Shown piece by piece: positions 25,930-36,709 of a DNA stretch of 54,882 nucleotides (the stretch's first letter is position 1; each line of letters begins with the position of its first letter). Both the position numbers and the translations under genes were made by a program. The stretch is from positions 1-54,882 of the forward strand of contig JADZDX010000064.1 in NCBI GenBank assembly GCA_020850835.1, read 5' to 3'. The notes below the pieces were generated by a model, which did not search any database, had not been told where the DNA came from, and worked only from the letters and a program-made list of their open reading frames with translations. The DNA is from Fimbriimonadaceae bacterium (GTDB lineage: Bacteria; Armatimonadota; Fimbriimonadia; Fimbriimonadales; Fimbriimonadaceae).

Positions 25930-25989
25930 GAAGATTCCCGCCAGAATACCGGCTTACGCAATAGGACGTAAGGTCGTAGATAAAGTTCC

Positions 25990-25995
25990 AGGAGG
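25990..25995 (+). promoter_or_regulatory. Strong ribosome binding site of pdxS
   Basis: A perfect AGGAGG is followed by a seven-base spacer and an in-frame TTG at 26003. This decides the pdxS start in favour of TTG over the upstream ATG at 25928, which sits on top of the divergent gene's own start codon. Confidence 0.8.
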
Positions 25996-26002
25996 TAAAC
26001 TT

Positions 26003-26893
26003 TTGTACTTGGACAGAGCGAAAACGTGGCGTGAAAAGGTCGGCCTTGCCGAGATGCTGAAGGGCGGCGTAATTATGGATGTGGTCAATGCAGACCACGC
26101 CCGGATTGCGGAGGATGCCGGTGCCGTGGCAGTCATGGCCCTAGAGCGCGTTCCTGCCGATATTCGGCGCGATGGCGGCGTCGCTCGCATGAGCGACCCC
26201 GAGCTCATCCAAAAGATTCAGGAGTGCGTCACGATCCCAGTTATGGCGAAGTGCCGAATTGGTCACTTCGTCGAGGCTCAGATACTTGAAGCCTTGGAAG
26301 TAGATTTCATTGACGAGAGCGAAGTGCTAACTCCAGCCGATGTTGAGAACCATGTAGATAAGCACGGGTTCACGGTTCCCTTCGTGTGCGGTGCGCGGAA
26401 CCTTGGCGAGGCCCTTCGTCGCTGTGCGGAAGGCGCGGCGATGATCCGTACAAAAGGGGAAGCTGGTACGGGCGACGTAGTGGAAGCGGTGCGCCATATG
26501 CGCACGATTTTGGGCGAGATTAGGAACGTGCAGAATGCTCGCGAAGACGAACTCTATGTCTTAGCTAAGGAGCATCAGGCGCCGCTTGAACTGATGCGAG
26601 GCGTGCATGAGTCAGGTCGCCTCCCGGTGCCGAACTTTAGTGCCGGTGGAATCGCAACCCCTGCTGATGCCGCATTGATGATGCAGCTCGGGGCTGAGAC
26701 CGTCTTCGTAGGTTCGGGCATCTTCAAGAGTTCGGAGCCAGAGAAGCGAGCAAAGGCGATCGTAGAGAGCGTGCTCTTCTACAAGGATGCAAAGAAACTC
26801 GCCGAGATTAGCAAGGGCCTTGGAGCACCGATGACGGGCATCAACTGCGATTCGCTAACCGAGGGCGAGCTTCTAGCGGTTAGAGGGTGGTAA
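26003..26893 (+). CDS. pdxS: Pyridoxal 5'-phosphate synthase lyase subunit
   Basis: PdxS builds PLP from ribose 5-phosphate, glyceraldehyde 3-phosphate and ammonia. The conserved segments [54 protein letters not shown] and [20 protein letters not shown] are all present. They include the two catalytic lysines (MLKGG region and MAKCRIGH). TTG 26003 after AGGAGG gives 296 residues, the normal family length of about 294. No pdxT glutaminase gene adjoins it, so ammonia must come from a PdxT encoded elsewhere or from free ammonia. Confidence 0.96.
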   Translation: MYLDRAKTWREKVGLAEMLKGGVIMDVVNADHARIAEDAGAVAVMALERVPADIRRDGGVARMSDPELIQKIQECVTIPVMAKCRIGHFVEAQILEALEVDFIDESEVLTPADVENHVDKHGFTVPFVCGARNLGEALRRCAEGAAMIRTKGEAGTGDVVEAVRHMRTILGEIRNVQNAREDELYVLAKEHQAPLELMRGVHESGRLPVPNFSAGGIATPADAALMMQLGAETVFVGSGIFKSSEPEKRAKAIVESVLFYKDAKKLAEISKGLGAPMTGINCDSLTEGELLAVRGW

Positions 26894-26896
26894 CCC

Positions 26897-27373
26897 TCAC
26901 TCGTCCGAGCTTGAAAGATGCTCTTTGAATTCGGGGATCGCCTTCGTAAACGTTTCTAGGAACTTCTTGACTTCCGCCTTGCTCGGGGCAACGCTTTGGT
27001 CAAGATCGGCCTCAAGCGCACATTGCTCATCCGTAGAGTAAGCCTTGGTATAGCGCTCGTCTCGATTCCAAGAATCCAACGTTTCCAGAGAAGCTTCCTT
27101 ATCAAAGAACGCGCTCACCCCAAGACTGGTTGCAACATCACCTTTTCCGCCGTATTGGAAGAGCAGGACGCTGTAGCCGTCGCCCTCAATAGTCCAGAAG
27201 GTCTTGTCTTCATCATCCTTGTCCTCATCGGCCTTCAGACCAAGGTCTTTGATGACCGAAGAAATATCGGTGGCGGAGATAGATTTCTCCTCATCCGCTT
27301 TGGCGGCAGGAATCCAAGCCAAGTTGGCAAGGATGGAAACGGCAAGAAGGGGCGCAAGCCAAGGATTTCTCAT
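26897..27373 (-). CDS. Secreted YbjN-domain protein (copy 1)
   Basis: The start is ATG 27373, directly before a signal peptide (MRNPWLAPLLAVSILAN..., cleavage near AKA-DE). An earlier start at 27424 would add 17 residues of non-signal sequence. The mature 135 residues follow the YbjN pattern (PF10722): WTIEGDGYSVLLFQYGGKGD, a helix, LDTWNRDERYTKAYSTDEQ, then LEADLDQSVAPSKAEVKKFL. The domain resembles secretion chaperone-like folds and its function is unknown. It is a tandem paralogue of the next gene upstream, 73 bases away. Confidence 0.78.
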   Translation of the reverse strand: MRNPWLAPLLAVSILANLAWIPAAKADEEKSISATDISSVIKDLGLKADEDKDDEDKTFWTIEGDGYSVLLFQYGGKGDVATSLGVSAFFDKEASLETLDSWNRDERYTKAYSTDEQCALEADLDQSVAPSKAEVKKFLETFTKAIPEFKEHLSSSDE

Positions 27374-27446
27374 AGCGTTAGATGGGCCGAGCCCATGCAA
27401 CTTTGAACGTTTGCACCCCTCCAAATGTTTCTGCTATTTAGAAGAC

Positions 27447-27905
27447 TTACTCGTCTTGGAACTTCTTGGCAGCTGCCGCAAAGTCATTCAGAAACTTCTT
27501 GACGACAGCCTTACTGGGCGCTACGCTGACATCGAGATCACTCTCGAGCATCACCCCTTTGTCCGTTGAATAAAGCTTATAGTACCGGTGGCTCGCATTC
27601 CAATCGTTCATATCTGAGGCGCTAAGCCCTGCTGAGTATGCTGCGCTTGCGCTGATACTGGTCGCTTCGTCACCCTTCCCGCCATACTGGAAGACCAAGA
27701 ACTTGACATCGTCCTTAGTCTTGACAAGCCAATAGGACTTTCCTTCGTCGTCCTTGTCTTCCTTTGGAGCCGTATCCAAGGTCTTGATGACTTCGCGCAA
27801 ATCGTTAGCCGAGATTGTCTTGGGCTCATCCGCGAGAGAAGCAGGCATCCAAGCAGCTAGGCTTCCAACGGCAAGGAGGGCGAGAAGAATTGGTTTGGCT
27901 TTCAT
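27447..27905 (-). CDS. Secreted YbjN-domain protein (copy 2)
   Basis: This 152-residue protein has a signal peptide (cleavage near ASLA-DE). It then aligns along its whole length with copy 1: EPKTISANDLREVIKTL, FLVFQYGGKGDEATSI, MNDWNASHRYYKLYSTD and LDVSVAPSKAVVKKFLNDF. The FQYGGKGD and SVAPSKA segments are identical in the two copies. The pair arose by tandem duplication and is probably co-transcribed, this copy first. Function unknown; periplasmic location inferred. Confidence 0.78.
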   Translation of the reverse strand: MKAKPILLALLAVGSLAAWMPASLADEPKTISANDLREVIKTLDTAPKEDKDDEGKSYWLVKTKDDVKFLVFQYGGKGDEATSISASAAYSAGLSASDMNDWNASHRYYKLYSTDKGVMLESDLDVSVAPSKAVVKKFLNDFAAAAKKFQDE

Positions 27906-27970
27906 AGCGAAGGAATGACGCCGCCGACGCTAGCGAAGTTGCTACGAAAAGGGTTCGACTAGGTCTAAAG

Positions 27971-28327
27971 TCAAACGGCGTTCAAAAGGGCGCTCAAGGG
28001 GAGCATTGCGCACTTCATACGAACTGGTGAAATTGAGATGCCCAATGCACTGAGTACATTCTCGGATGTAACATTCTTCAGGGCCGTGGTTGGGACACCC
28101 GTCAGCGCCTCCGCCAGTAAATCAGCGCTTGCCGTGCAGATTGCGCAGGCTTGACACTGATGTCGGATCTCCTCAACGACTCCATTAGAGATTCGAATTT
28201 CCCACCTAATGACGTCCCCGCAACTGGCGTTCAAGCCTCCGGATGAATGGGTCGCGCCGGGGACTGGGCCTGCAAATCGCGGATGCTGGGAGCGGTCAAT
28301 AATCTCGGCTTGATATAGGCTATCCAT
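27971..28327 (-). CDS. sufU: SufU-like iron-sulfur cluster scaffold/zinc sulfur-transfer protein
   Basis: SufU takes sulfur from SufS through a zinc-bound cysteine during Fe-S cluster assembly. The three conserved cysteines are in LNASCGDVIRW, QCQACAICTASADLL and RMKCAMLPL, each at the family position. At 118 residues it is shorter than Bacillus SufU (about 147). Its start overlaps the sufS stop by eight bases, which supports a functional pair. No sufBCD genes are in the window. Confidence 0.9.
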   Translation of the reverse strand: MDSLYQAEIIDRSQHPRFAGPVPGATHSSGGLNASCGDVIRWEIRISNGVVEEIRHQCQACAICTASADLLAEALTGVPTTALKNVTSENVLSALGISISPVRMKCAMLPLSALLNAV

Positions 28328-29519
28328 GGAAGAGGTGATAGAGGTCAGTGAGCCCAGTGACCAAAGGCGCGATATCTTCTGGCGTGGAGTAAATACCCAG
28401 ACTTACCCGTACGCTTGCCGGTACACCCATCGCCCCATGGGCGAGGGCCGCGCATTGCTGGCCCGCCCGGACGCAGATACGACGATCGCCCAAAAATTGG
28501 GCAACATCATGGGCGTGAACACCCTGCATGCTAAAGGAAATGATACCGGAATCGGGGTGGGGGCTGGCCAGAATGGATAGTCCGGGGACGGGCCTAAGTT
28601 GGTCGAAAAAGGCAAGGGCTAAGTCATGGGTGTGCTGGCGCACGGCTTCCATGCCGACCTGCGACAGGTACCCCAAAGCGGCGCCCAAGCCGATCACTGC
28701 CTCCGTAGCTGGTGTTCCTGCTTCGAACCGTTGTGGAGGTGGGAGATAAGCACTTTCGAGCCGTCCAACTTGAACGACCATGTCGCCGCCCGTCAGGAGG
28801 GGCGGCAGAGAGCTAAGCATGCTCTCCCTCCCCCACAGGACTCCCGTACCAGCGGGAGCGTAGAGCTTGTGCCCAGAGAACACCAAGAAATCTGCTCCGA
28901 GGGACCCGACCGAAATTGGGAAGTGCGCTACCGATTGACATGCATCAGCGATAACAATGGCTTCACTCCCTCGCGTGGTGAGAATGTCTCGAAGGCGGGG
29001 AAGGTCGGTAATTGACCCCAGCGTGTTGGAGACATGGGTGATCGCGATGGCTTTGGTGCGCTCACTCAAAATGGAGGACAAGGATTCGAGATCAATCGCT
29101 CCCTGTTCATCCAGTTCCAAATACCGCAAGGAGAGGCCATGGCGCTTAGCGGCTTCTTGCCAAGGCAGGATCACGGCATGGTGGTCGGCGACTGACACGA
29201 TGACCTCGTCCCCCTCCTTCCAAGATTCGGCCAATGGCAAGCCGTGCGCCAAGAGATTCAGGCCCTCGGTTGCATTTTTGGTGAAGATGATTTCTTCCGG
29301 AATGGCTCCAATGAAGGCAGCTGCCGTGCTTCGGACTTGCTCGTACTGGTCAGATAGTTCTACGGAAGATCGGTATAAGCCCCGATGAATGGGGGCGTAG
29401 TTTTCATAACATGCGCGGACAGCTTCGATCACCACTGATGGTTTGTGAGTCGTGGCCGCCGAGTCTAGATACACATCCTGAGGGTGGTGGGAGAAGTAGG
29501 GGAAATCAGCGCGAACCAT
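28320..29519 (-). CDS. sufS: Cysteine desulfurase, SufS type
   Basis: SufS removes sulfur from cysteine with PLP and hands it to SufU. The start is ATG 29519 (MVRADFPYFSHHPQDVYLDS), which matches the usual SufS N-terminus; the frame is open upstream but not conserved. YLDSAATTHKP, TKNATEGLNLLAHG, the PLP lysine in FSGHKLYAPAGTGVLWG and the active cysteine in VRAGQQCAALAHGAMG are present. It has 399 residues. It is co-transcribed with sufU and divergent from lon. Confidence 0.95.
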   Translation of the reverse strand: MVRADFPYFSHHPQDVYLDSAATTHKPSVVIEAVRACYENYAPIHRGLYRSSVELSDQYEQVRSTAAAFIGAIPEEIIFTKNATEGLNLLAHGLPLAESWKEGDEVIVSVADHHAVILPWQEAAKRHGLSLRYLELDEQGAIDLESLSSILSERTKAIAITHVSNTLGSITDLPRLRDILTTRGSEAIVIADACQSVAHFPISVGSLGADFLVFSGHKLYAPAGTGVLWGRESMLSSLPPLLTGGDMVVQVGRLESAYLPPPQRFEAGTPATEAVIGLGAALGYLSQVGMEAVRQHTHDLALAFFDQLRPVPGLSILASPHPDSGIISFSMQGVHAHDVAQFLGDRRICVRAGQQCAALAHGAMGVPASVRVSLGIYSTPEDIAPLVTGLTDLYHLFHG

Positions 29520-29608
29520 CGGAGAATCAGGAGCTTTCGTGGAGAAATAAGGTCGCTTGAGTCCTAGGGTTGAGGACCCTCGATGAGCTAAACTGAGAGC
29601 GTATCCTG

Positions 29609-32011
29609 ATGCCCAATAAGTTACCCAACAAGCCGGAATCGGAGTCTGCGTCAGTGTTGGTTGACGGAGCACAATTAGTCGAAGCTTCCCCCATTCCAGC
29701 GGTTCTGCCCGTTTTGCCTTTGCGCGAGTCTGTGATCTTCCCAACTCTGATTGCGCCCCTGAGCGTTTCCCGTCAATCCAGTGTTGAAGCGATTGACGCG
29801 AGCGTCGCTCAAGATCGAATGGTTGCCGTCCTCACTCAACGATCGCCGTTTGCCGATGAACTGGGGATCGAAGATCTCTACAGCTTCGGATGTGTAGCTA
29901 TCATCCGGACCTTGGTCAAGATGCCAGATGCGACTAGGCTGATCGTGCAGGGACTCTCCCGGTTCCGAGTTACTGAGGTCCTACAAACAAAGCCCTTCAT
30001 GCAGGTTAAGATTGAGGTGGTCGAAGAACCGGCCATTGAAGATGGTCAAGAAGATGAAGCCGAAGCCATGCGCCGTTCCATCGCCAGCATGTTTGAGCAA
30101 GCGGTTCTCTTGTCGCCGGCCCTACCCGATGAGCTCCGCAATCTGTCGCAAGCCGTAGCTGAACCCAACACGATGGCCGATCTTGTAGCGGCGCACCTCC
30201 AGGTTGCGCCGGAAGAGAAGCAACGTATTTTAGAAACCGTTCCCCTCCTGGAGCGCCAGAGAGGGCTTCTCAACATACTGAACAAAGAAGTCCGGGTGCT
30301 GGAACTGACCTCCAAGGTCCACGAGGAAGTATCGTCTGAACTCAGCCGCTCCCAGCGAGATCACTACTTGCGAGAGCAACTGAAGGCTATTCAACGAGAA
30401 CTCGGTGAGTTTGGAGACTGGGAAGAGGAACTGGACAACTTGCGCGACCGGATGGCGGAGTCGGGTTTACCGGAAAGCGCCTGGCCCGAAATCAACCGCG
30501 AACTAGAGCGCTTACGCCGAATCAGCCCTCATTCGCCCGAGCATGCGGTTGCGAGAACTTACCTTGAGACCATGGCGGCCTTGCCATGGGAACGAAGCAC
30601 GGAAGATCATCTTGACCTTGCGGAAGTCCAGGCTGAACTGAATCGCGACCACTTCGGCCTAACCCTCGCCAAGGACCGAATCATCGAGTTCCTCGCAGTC
30701 CGAAAGGTGAAGAAAGAAGGGCGGATTCGTCAACCCATTCTTTGCTTGGTGGGCCCTCCAGGCGTTGGAAAGACGTCGCTCGGGCGGTCCATCGCCGAGG
30801 CAATGGGGCGCAAGTTCGTTCGAATTTCGCTCGGCGGGATGCGCGATGAAGCGGAAATCAGGGGGCATCGTCGAACCTATGTTGGGGCCATGCCAGGGCA
30901 AATTATCCAGAGCCTGCGGCGCGCGGAATCCAATAATCCGGTGTTTGTCCTTGATGAAATTGACAAGCTTTCCAGTGACTTTCGCGGAGACCCATCCAGC
31001 GCATTGCTCGAAGTATTGGATCCCGAGCAAAACCATGCGTTCCGAGATCACTACCTCGACGTTCCCTTTGATCTCGGTAAGACCTTTTTCATTGCCACTG
31101 CGAACCGGATGGACACAATCCCCGCCGCCCTGCGCGATCGCATGGAAGTTATCGAAGTCGAGAGCTACACGGAAAACGAGAAATTTGAGATTGCCCGCCG
31201 GCACCTAGTACCGAAACAGGTCGAAGAGCATGGCTTGAATTCGAACAAGATTGAGTTCCCCGAGGTAGTCCTGAAGGAAGTAATTGCCGGCTACACGCGG
31301 GAAGCTGGCGTCCGGAACCTCGAACGAACAATAGGGAGCATCGTCCGTAAAGTGACTCGCCAGTTTGCCGAGGGCCGTCGGGCCAAGGTGAAAGTGAGCA
31401 AGAAGTTAGTTGAGGAAGCGCTTGGCCCACCTAAGTACCTTCGCGATGAAATCGCGGAGCGCCCCCTGCGCCCCGGTATGGCGATGGGCTTGGCTTGGAC
31501 ACCCGTAGGAGGAGACGTGCTCTTCATCGAGGCCGCCATCATGCCGGGCAAGGGAGGTCTGACCATTACGGGGCAGTTGGGAGATGTCATGAAGGAGAGT
31601 GTCTCAGCCGCCCTAGGCTTCATCAAGTCGCACTCTCAGCCATTACAAGTGGACCTTCAGCCTACAGAACAACAAGAGATCCATGTCCACGTCCCCGCCG
31701 GAGCCGTACCGAAGGATGGTCCGAGCGCTGGCTTGGCGATGTTCGTTGCTCTTCTCGGTCTTCTCGCCCATCTCACCCCCAAGCCCAGACTGGCCATGAC
31801 GGGGGAACTCACATTGACGGGGCAAGTGTTGCCTGTTGGTGGGATAAAGGAGAAGGTACTGGCGGCCCATCGAGCAGGGGTCCACCTTCTGATTCTGCCC
31901 AAGGACAACAAACGCGATGTCTTGCACGAAGTCCCGCAAGAGGTGCGTGAAAGTCTGAAGATTCACTACGTTTCGCGGGCCGAAGAGGTCGTGAAACTAG
32001 CATTTTCCTAG
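29609..32011 (+). CDS. lon: ATP-dependent Lon protease
   Basis: Lon degrades misfolded and regulatory proteins in the cytoplasm. The LonN substrate domain covers about residues 30-230 (LPVLPLRESVIFPTL). The AAA+ module has Walker A GPPGVGKTSLGRSIA and Walker B PVFVLDEIDKL. The C-terminal protease has the Ser706 nucleophile in KDGPSAGLAM and Lys749 in GGIKEKVLAAHRAG. At 800 residues it is full length. The leader (29520-29608) contains a short inverted repeat AGGGT-TGAGG-ACCCT but no CIRCE element. Confidence 0.97.
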   Translation: MPNKLPNKPESESASVLVDGAQLVEASPIPAVLPVLPLRESVIFPTLIAPLSVSRQSSVEAIDASVAQDRMVAVLTQRSPFADELGIEDLYSFGCVAIIRTLVKMPDATRLIVQGLSRFRVTEVLQTKPFMQVKIEVVEEPAIEDGQEDEAEAMRRSIASMFEQAVLLSPALPDELRNLSQAVAEPNTMADLVAAHLQVAPEEKQRILETVPLLERQRGLLNILNKEVRVLELTSKVHEEVSSELSRSQRDHYLREQLKAIQRELGEFGDWEEELDNLRDRMAESGLPESAWPEINRELERLRRISPHSPEHAVARTYLETMAALPWERSTEDHLDLAEVQAELNRDHFGLTLAKDRIIEFLAVRKVKKEGRIRQPILCLVGPPGVGKTSLGRSIAEAMGRKFVRISLGGMRDEAEIRGHRRTYVGAMPGQIIQSLRRAESNNPVFVLDEIDKLSSDFRGDPSSALLEVLDPEQNHAFRDHYLDVPFDLGKTFFIATANRMDTIPAALRDRMEVIEVESYTENEKFEIARRHLVPKQVEEHGLNSNKIEFPEVVLKEVIAGYTREAGVRNLERTIGSIVRKVTRQFAEGRRAKVKVSKKLVEEALGPPKYLRDEIAERPLRPGMAMGLAWTPVGGDVLFIEAAIMPGKGGLTITGQLGDVMKESVSAALGFIKSHSQPLQVDLQPTEQQEIHVHVPAGAVPKDGPSAGLAMFVALLGLLAHLTPKPRLAMTGELTLTGQVLPVGGIKEKVLAAHRAGVHLLILPKDNKRDVLHEVPQEVRESLKIHYVSRAEEVVKLAFS

Positions 32012-32047
32012 CTGGCGCTTGTGGAATATCCCCTGCAGAGGGCATGT

Positions 32048-32470
32048 ATGACTTGGGCTAAATGGGTTCTGTTTGTTGGCTTGGCGCTTACGCAAGGCGG
32101 ATGCGCCCTGATGCACTTACATGATCCACCCCCTCCACCCGAGGTCGTGCTCATCAGCGAGGCCAAGGCCGCCCATGAAGCCGCCTCCATGAGTCGGGCT
32201 TACTTCTTGGATCAACTGAGAAGTCGCAAGGGCGAGCGCTTCCGAGTTCGGGCCTACATCCCCTGTGGCAATGACGAGGCCGAACTTCTTTGGCTCAATA
32301 ATCCCGTCCTTCGGGGCGATCGCATCCGTGGGAACTTGTCCGAGCGGCCCATTGTCCTTCGGGGCGTCCCCAGGGGCGGTGTTGTCGAGACCGGGACCGA
32401 CATGATCGCCGATTGGGTCATTGTCCGGAACGGGCGGACCTACGGTGGGTTTACCGGCAAGGCTCCATAG
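32048..32470 (+). CDS. DUF2314-like exported protein
   Basis: The start is ATG 32048, which begins a signal peptide ending near LTQGGC. The Cys19 is lipobox-like, but the -3 residue is Gln, so lipidation is uncertain. A Pro-rich stretch (DPPPPPEV) follows. The C-terminal 90 residues resemble DUF2314: FLDQLRSRKGERFRVRAYI, AELLWLNNPVLRGDRIRG and the closing IADWVIVRNGRTYGGF. That domain's role is unknown. The gene lies between lon and serS on the same strand, with a -10 element for serS after it. Confidence 0.7.
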   Translation: MTWAKWVLFVGLALTQGGCALMHLHDPPPPPEVVLISEAKAAHEAASMSRAYFLDQLRSRKGERFRVRAYIPCGNDEAELLWLNNPVLRGDRIRGNLSERPIVLRGVPRGGVVETGTDMIADWVIVRNGRTYGGFTGKAP

Positions 32471-32481
32471 GGCCACCCGAG

Positions 32482-32487
32482 TACAAT
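32482..32487 (+). promoter_or_regulatory. -10 element of serS
   Basis: TACAAT ends seven bases before ATG 32495. There is no Shine-Dalgarno sequence in the short gap (CTCCTAA) and no clear -35 hexamer. Transcription would begin on or next to the start codon. Confidence 0.45.
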
Positions 32488-32494
32488 CTCCTAA

Positions 32495-35127
<2,633 letters not shown>

Positions 35128-35150
35128 GAAATGTAGTCTTGGCTAAAAAT

Positions 35151-35156
35151 TATTGT
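35151..35156 (-). promoter_or_regulatory. -10 element of mntH (extended type)
   Basis: On the minus strand the sequence reads TGCTACAAT, an extended -10 (TGn plus TACAAT). A 23-base leader follows to ATG 35127. No -35 hexamer is needed for this promoter type and none is clear. Confidence 0.55.
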
Positions 35157-35163
35157 AGCACAC

Positions 35164-35173
35164 ATTTGCAAAT
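35164..35173. promoter_or_regulatory. Palindrome ATTTGCAAAT, candidate MntR operator
   Basis: A perfect 10-base palindrome lies just upstream of the mntH -10 element and over the likely -35 of mntR (TTGCAA). Binding here could block both divergent promoters. It does not resemble the E. coli MntR box, so this is positional evidence only. Confidence 0.4.
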
Positions 35174-35195
35174 TGGGAGAAATCACCGCTAATAT
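35166..35195 (+). promoter_or_regulatory. Promoter of mntR
   Basis: TTGCAA (35166-35171), an 18-base spacer and TAATAT (35190-35195) form a good promoter. The GTG start lies eight bases after the -10 hexamer, so the transcript should begin at or within a base or two of GTG 35204. A TCACC-N8-GGTGA inverted repeat (35183-35200) brackets the -10 and is a likely autoregulatory operator. Confidence 0.55.
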
Positions 35196-35203
35196 GGTGA
35201 CAA

Positions 35204-35617
35204 GTGCGTGATCAGAAGTCTGCTCGATACATTCAAACCCGCGATGCCCATCGTGCTGAATTGGCCGAAGACTACGTCGAAGCCATTTTGGATCTGATTG
35301 ATGAAGATGGCCACGCTAAATTGACAGAAATTGCCTGGCGCCTCGGGGTCGCGCACCCGACCGCCTTCAAGTCGCTGCGGCGTCTTGAGGCCGAAGGCCT
35401 CGTTGAGCTCACTCCTTACAAGCCGGTGCAACTGACTCCTAAAGGGATGGAACTCGCCTTAGCGTGCCGCGTAAGGCACGAAGCAGTGGTCAATTTCTTG
35501 GTTTCCCTAGGAGTGCCTCAAGGTCAGGCTGAGCTTGATGCCGAAGGCATCGAACATCACGTTAGCGACGTGACAATTCAGGCCATTCAAGCTCGAATGA
35601 AGACCCTGCGGGTCTAG
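35204..35617 (+). CDS. mntR: MntR/DtxR-family metal-responsive repressor
   Basis: The start is GTG. The N-terminal winged helix (residues about 15-80) reads AELAEDYVEAILDLI, then WRLGVAHPTAFKSLRRLEAEG and LTPKGMELA, the MntR pattern. The dimerisation domain carries RHEAVVNFLVSLGV and AEGIEHHVSD, which supply the metal-binding Glu/His positions. It lacks the SH3-like third domain of DtxR, as MntR does. Divergence from mntH supports manganese-dependent repression of the importer. The 3' end overlaps convergent alr by four bases. Confidence 0.92.
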   Translation: MRDQKSARYIQTRDAHRAELAEDYVEAILDLIDEDGHAKLTEIAWRLGVAHPTAFKSLRRLEAEGLVELTPYKPVQLTPKGMELALACRVRHEAVVNFLVSLGVPQGQAELDAEGIEHHVSDVTIQAIQARMKTLRV

Positions 35618-36708
35618 CCGCTTCCCTGATATCGCCGAGGTACCCGGCCCATGATGCGGGTTGTAATCTCGTGGCAATTTGTCCCTGCCAACTCGGCAAG
35701 CTCGCGAACGGACACGTTCGGACCGATTAGCTCGGCAACATCTCCGATCGCAACGTGATCTAGGTCAGTGACATCAACGAGGAGTTGGTCCATACACACG
35801 AGCCCGATTATCGGGGCTCGCTGACCATGAAGGGTCACAACACCTTTGCTGGAAAGAGCGCGCGGATAACCATCTCCGTAGCCGACGCCGAGGGTCGCGA
35901 TCCTCGTATCGCGTTGGCATGAATATGTCTCGCTGTAGCTGACGGTTGCCCCCGCTGGCACTTTGCGCAGCGCGGTTACCCGTGCGTTCCATGAGAGCAC
36001 GGGCCGCAATTGGCCGTTGGTTACATCGTAGGGATCAATGCCGAAAGCAAGGATGCCGACTCTGACCATTTGGCGCATTTCATCAGGAGCATGAAAGACA
36101 CCCGCGCTATTGCAAGCATGGACTATCGGCACCGCGCCGACGACGCCCACTAGGCCGTTAAATGCCGATGCTTGAGCATCGGTGCGCGGTTGGTTAAAGC
36201 CCGAGTCAACAAAGTGCTGGCAGAACCCCTCGAGTTCTATGTTTGGCAGCCTTCGGATTGCTTTCGCAAGTTCGGCCGCCCTGGAGGGATCACAACCAAA
36301 CCGGCTTAAGCCCGTGTCGACTTCAAGATGGAGCTTTGCTCCGCTGTTCTGCTTGCTGGCGGCATTAGAGATGGCTTCCGCGACCTCCAAGGACTCCACC
36401 ACCACCCGCAGATCATAGTAGACCGCTTGTTCCGCCTCAACCGGAAGAATGGGCGAGATCACGATGATCGGGGTTTCCAATCCAGCGCCCCGAAGGGCCA
36501 CCCCTTCTTGAACCGTAGCAACACAAATCCAATCAACATGCCCATGTGCGGCCGCTCGGGCTACTGGGACCAACCCGTGCCCATAGGCATCCGCTTTGGC
36601 AACCAGCGCAAGGCGACAACCCTGGGGTAGCGACTGCCGAACCACGTCCAAGTTATGGGTCAGCGCGGTCAGATCAATGTCAATCCAGGTCCGCGGGTAA
36701 GGGTTCAC
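35614..36708 (-). CDS. alr: Alanine racemase
   Basis: Alr interconverts L- and D-alanine with PLP and supplies D-Ala for peptidoglycan. The PLP lysine is in ALVAKADAYGHGLVPVA. LHLEVDTGLSRFGC, VRVGILAFGIDPYD, LGVGYGDGYPRAL and the C-terminal CMDQLLVDVTDL are all family signatures. The 364-residue length is normal. The GTG start follows the peptidase stop after one base, so alr is the third gene of the DnaJ-WD40/M28 operon. Confidence 0.96.
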   Translation of the reverse strand: MNPYPRTWIDIDLTALTHNLDVVRQSLPQGCRLALVAKADAYGHGLVPVARAAAHGHVDWICVATVQEGVALRGAGLETPIIVISPILPVEAEQAVYYDLRVVVESLEVAEAISNAASKQNSGAKLHLEVDTGLSRFGCDPSRAAELAKAIRRLPNIELEGFCQHFVDSGFNQPRTDAQASAFNGLVGVVGAVPIVHACNSAGVFHAPDEMRQMVRVGILAFGIDPYDVTNGQLRPVLSWNARVTALRKVPAGATVSYSETYSCQRDTRIATLGVGYGDGYPRALSSKGVVTLHGQRAPIIGLVCMDQLLVDVTDLDHVAIGDVAELIGPNVSVRELAELAGTNCHEITTRIMGRVPRRYQGSG

Positions 36709-36709
36709 G

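Noticed and set aside
25682-26002. Long N-terminal extension of the PdxS frame
   Set aside because: It overlaps the divergent secreted-protein gene. The AGGAGG-TTG start gives the normal length.
29520-29608. CIRCE/HrcA heat-shock operator before lon
   Set aside because: The AGGGT-TGAGG-ACCCT repeat does not match the TTAGCACTC-N9-GAGTGCTAA pattern.
29520-29744. N-terminal extension of the SufS frame
   Set aside because: The family's conserved start is at 29519. The added 75 residues look non-coding and leave no space for a promoter.
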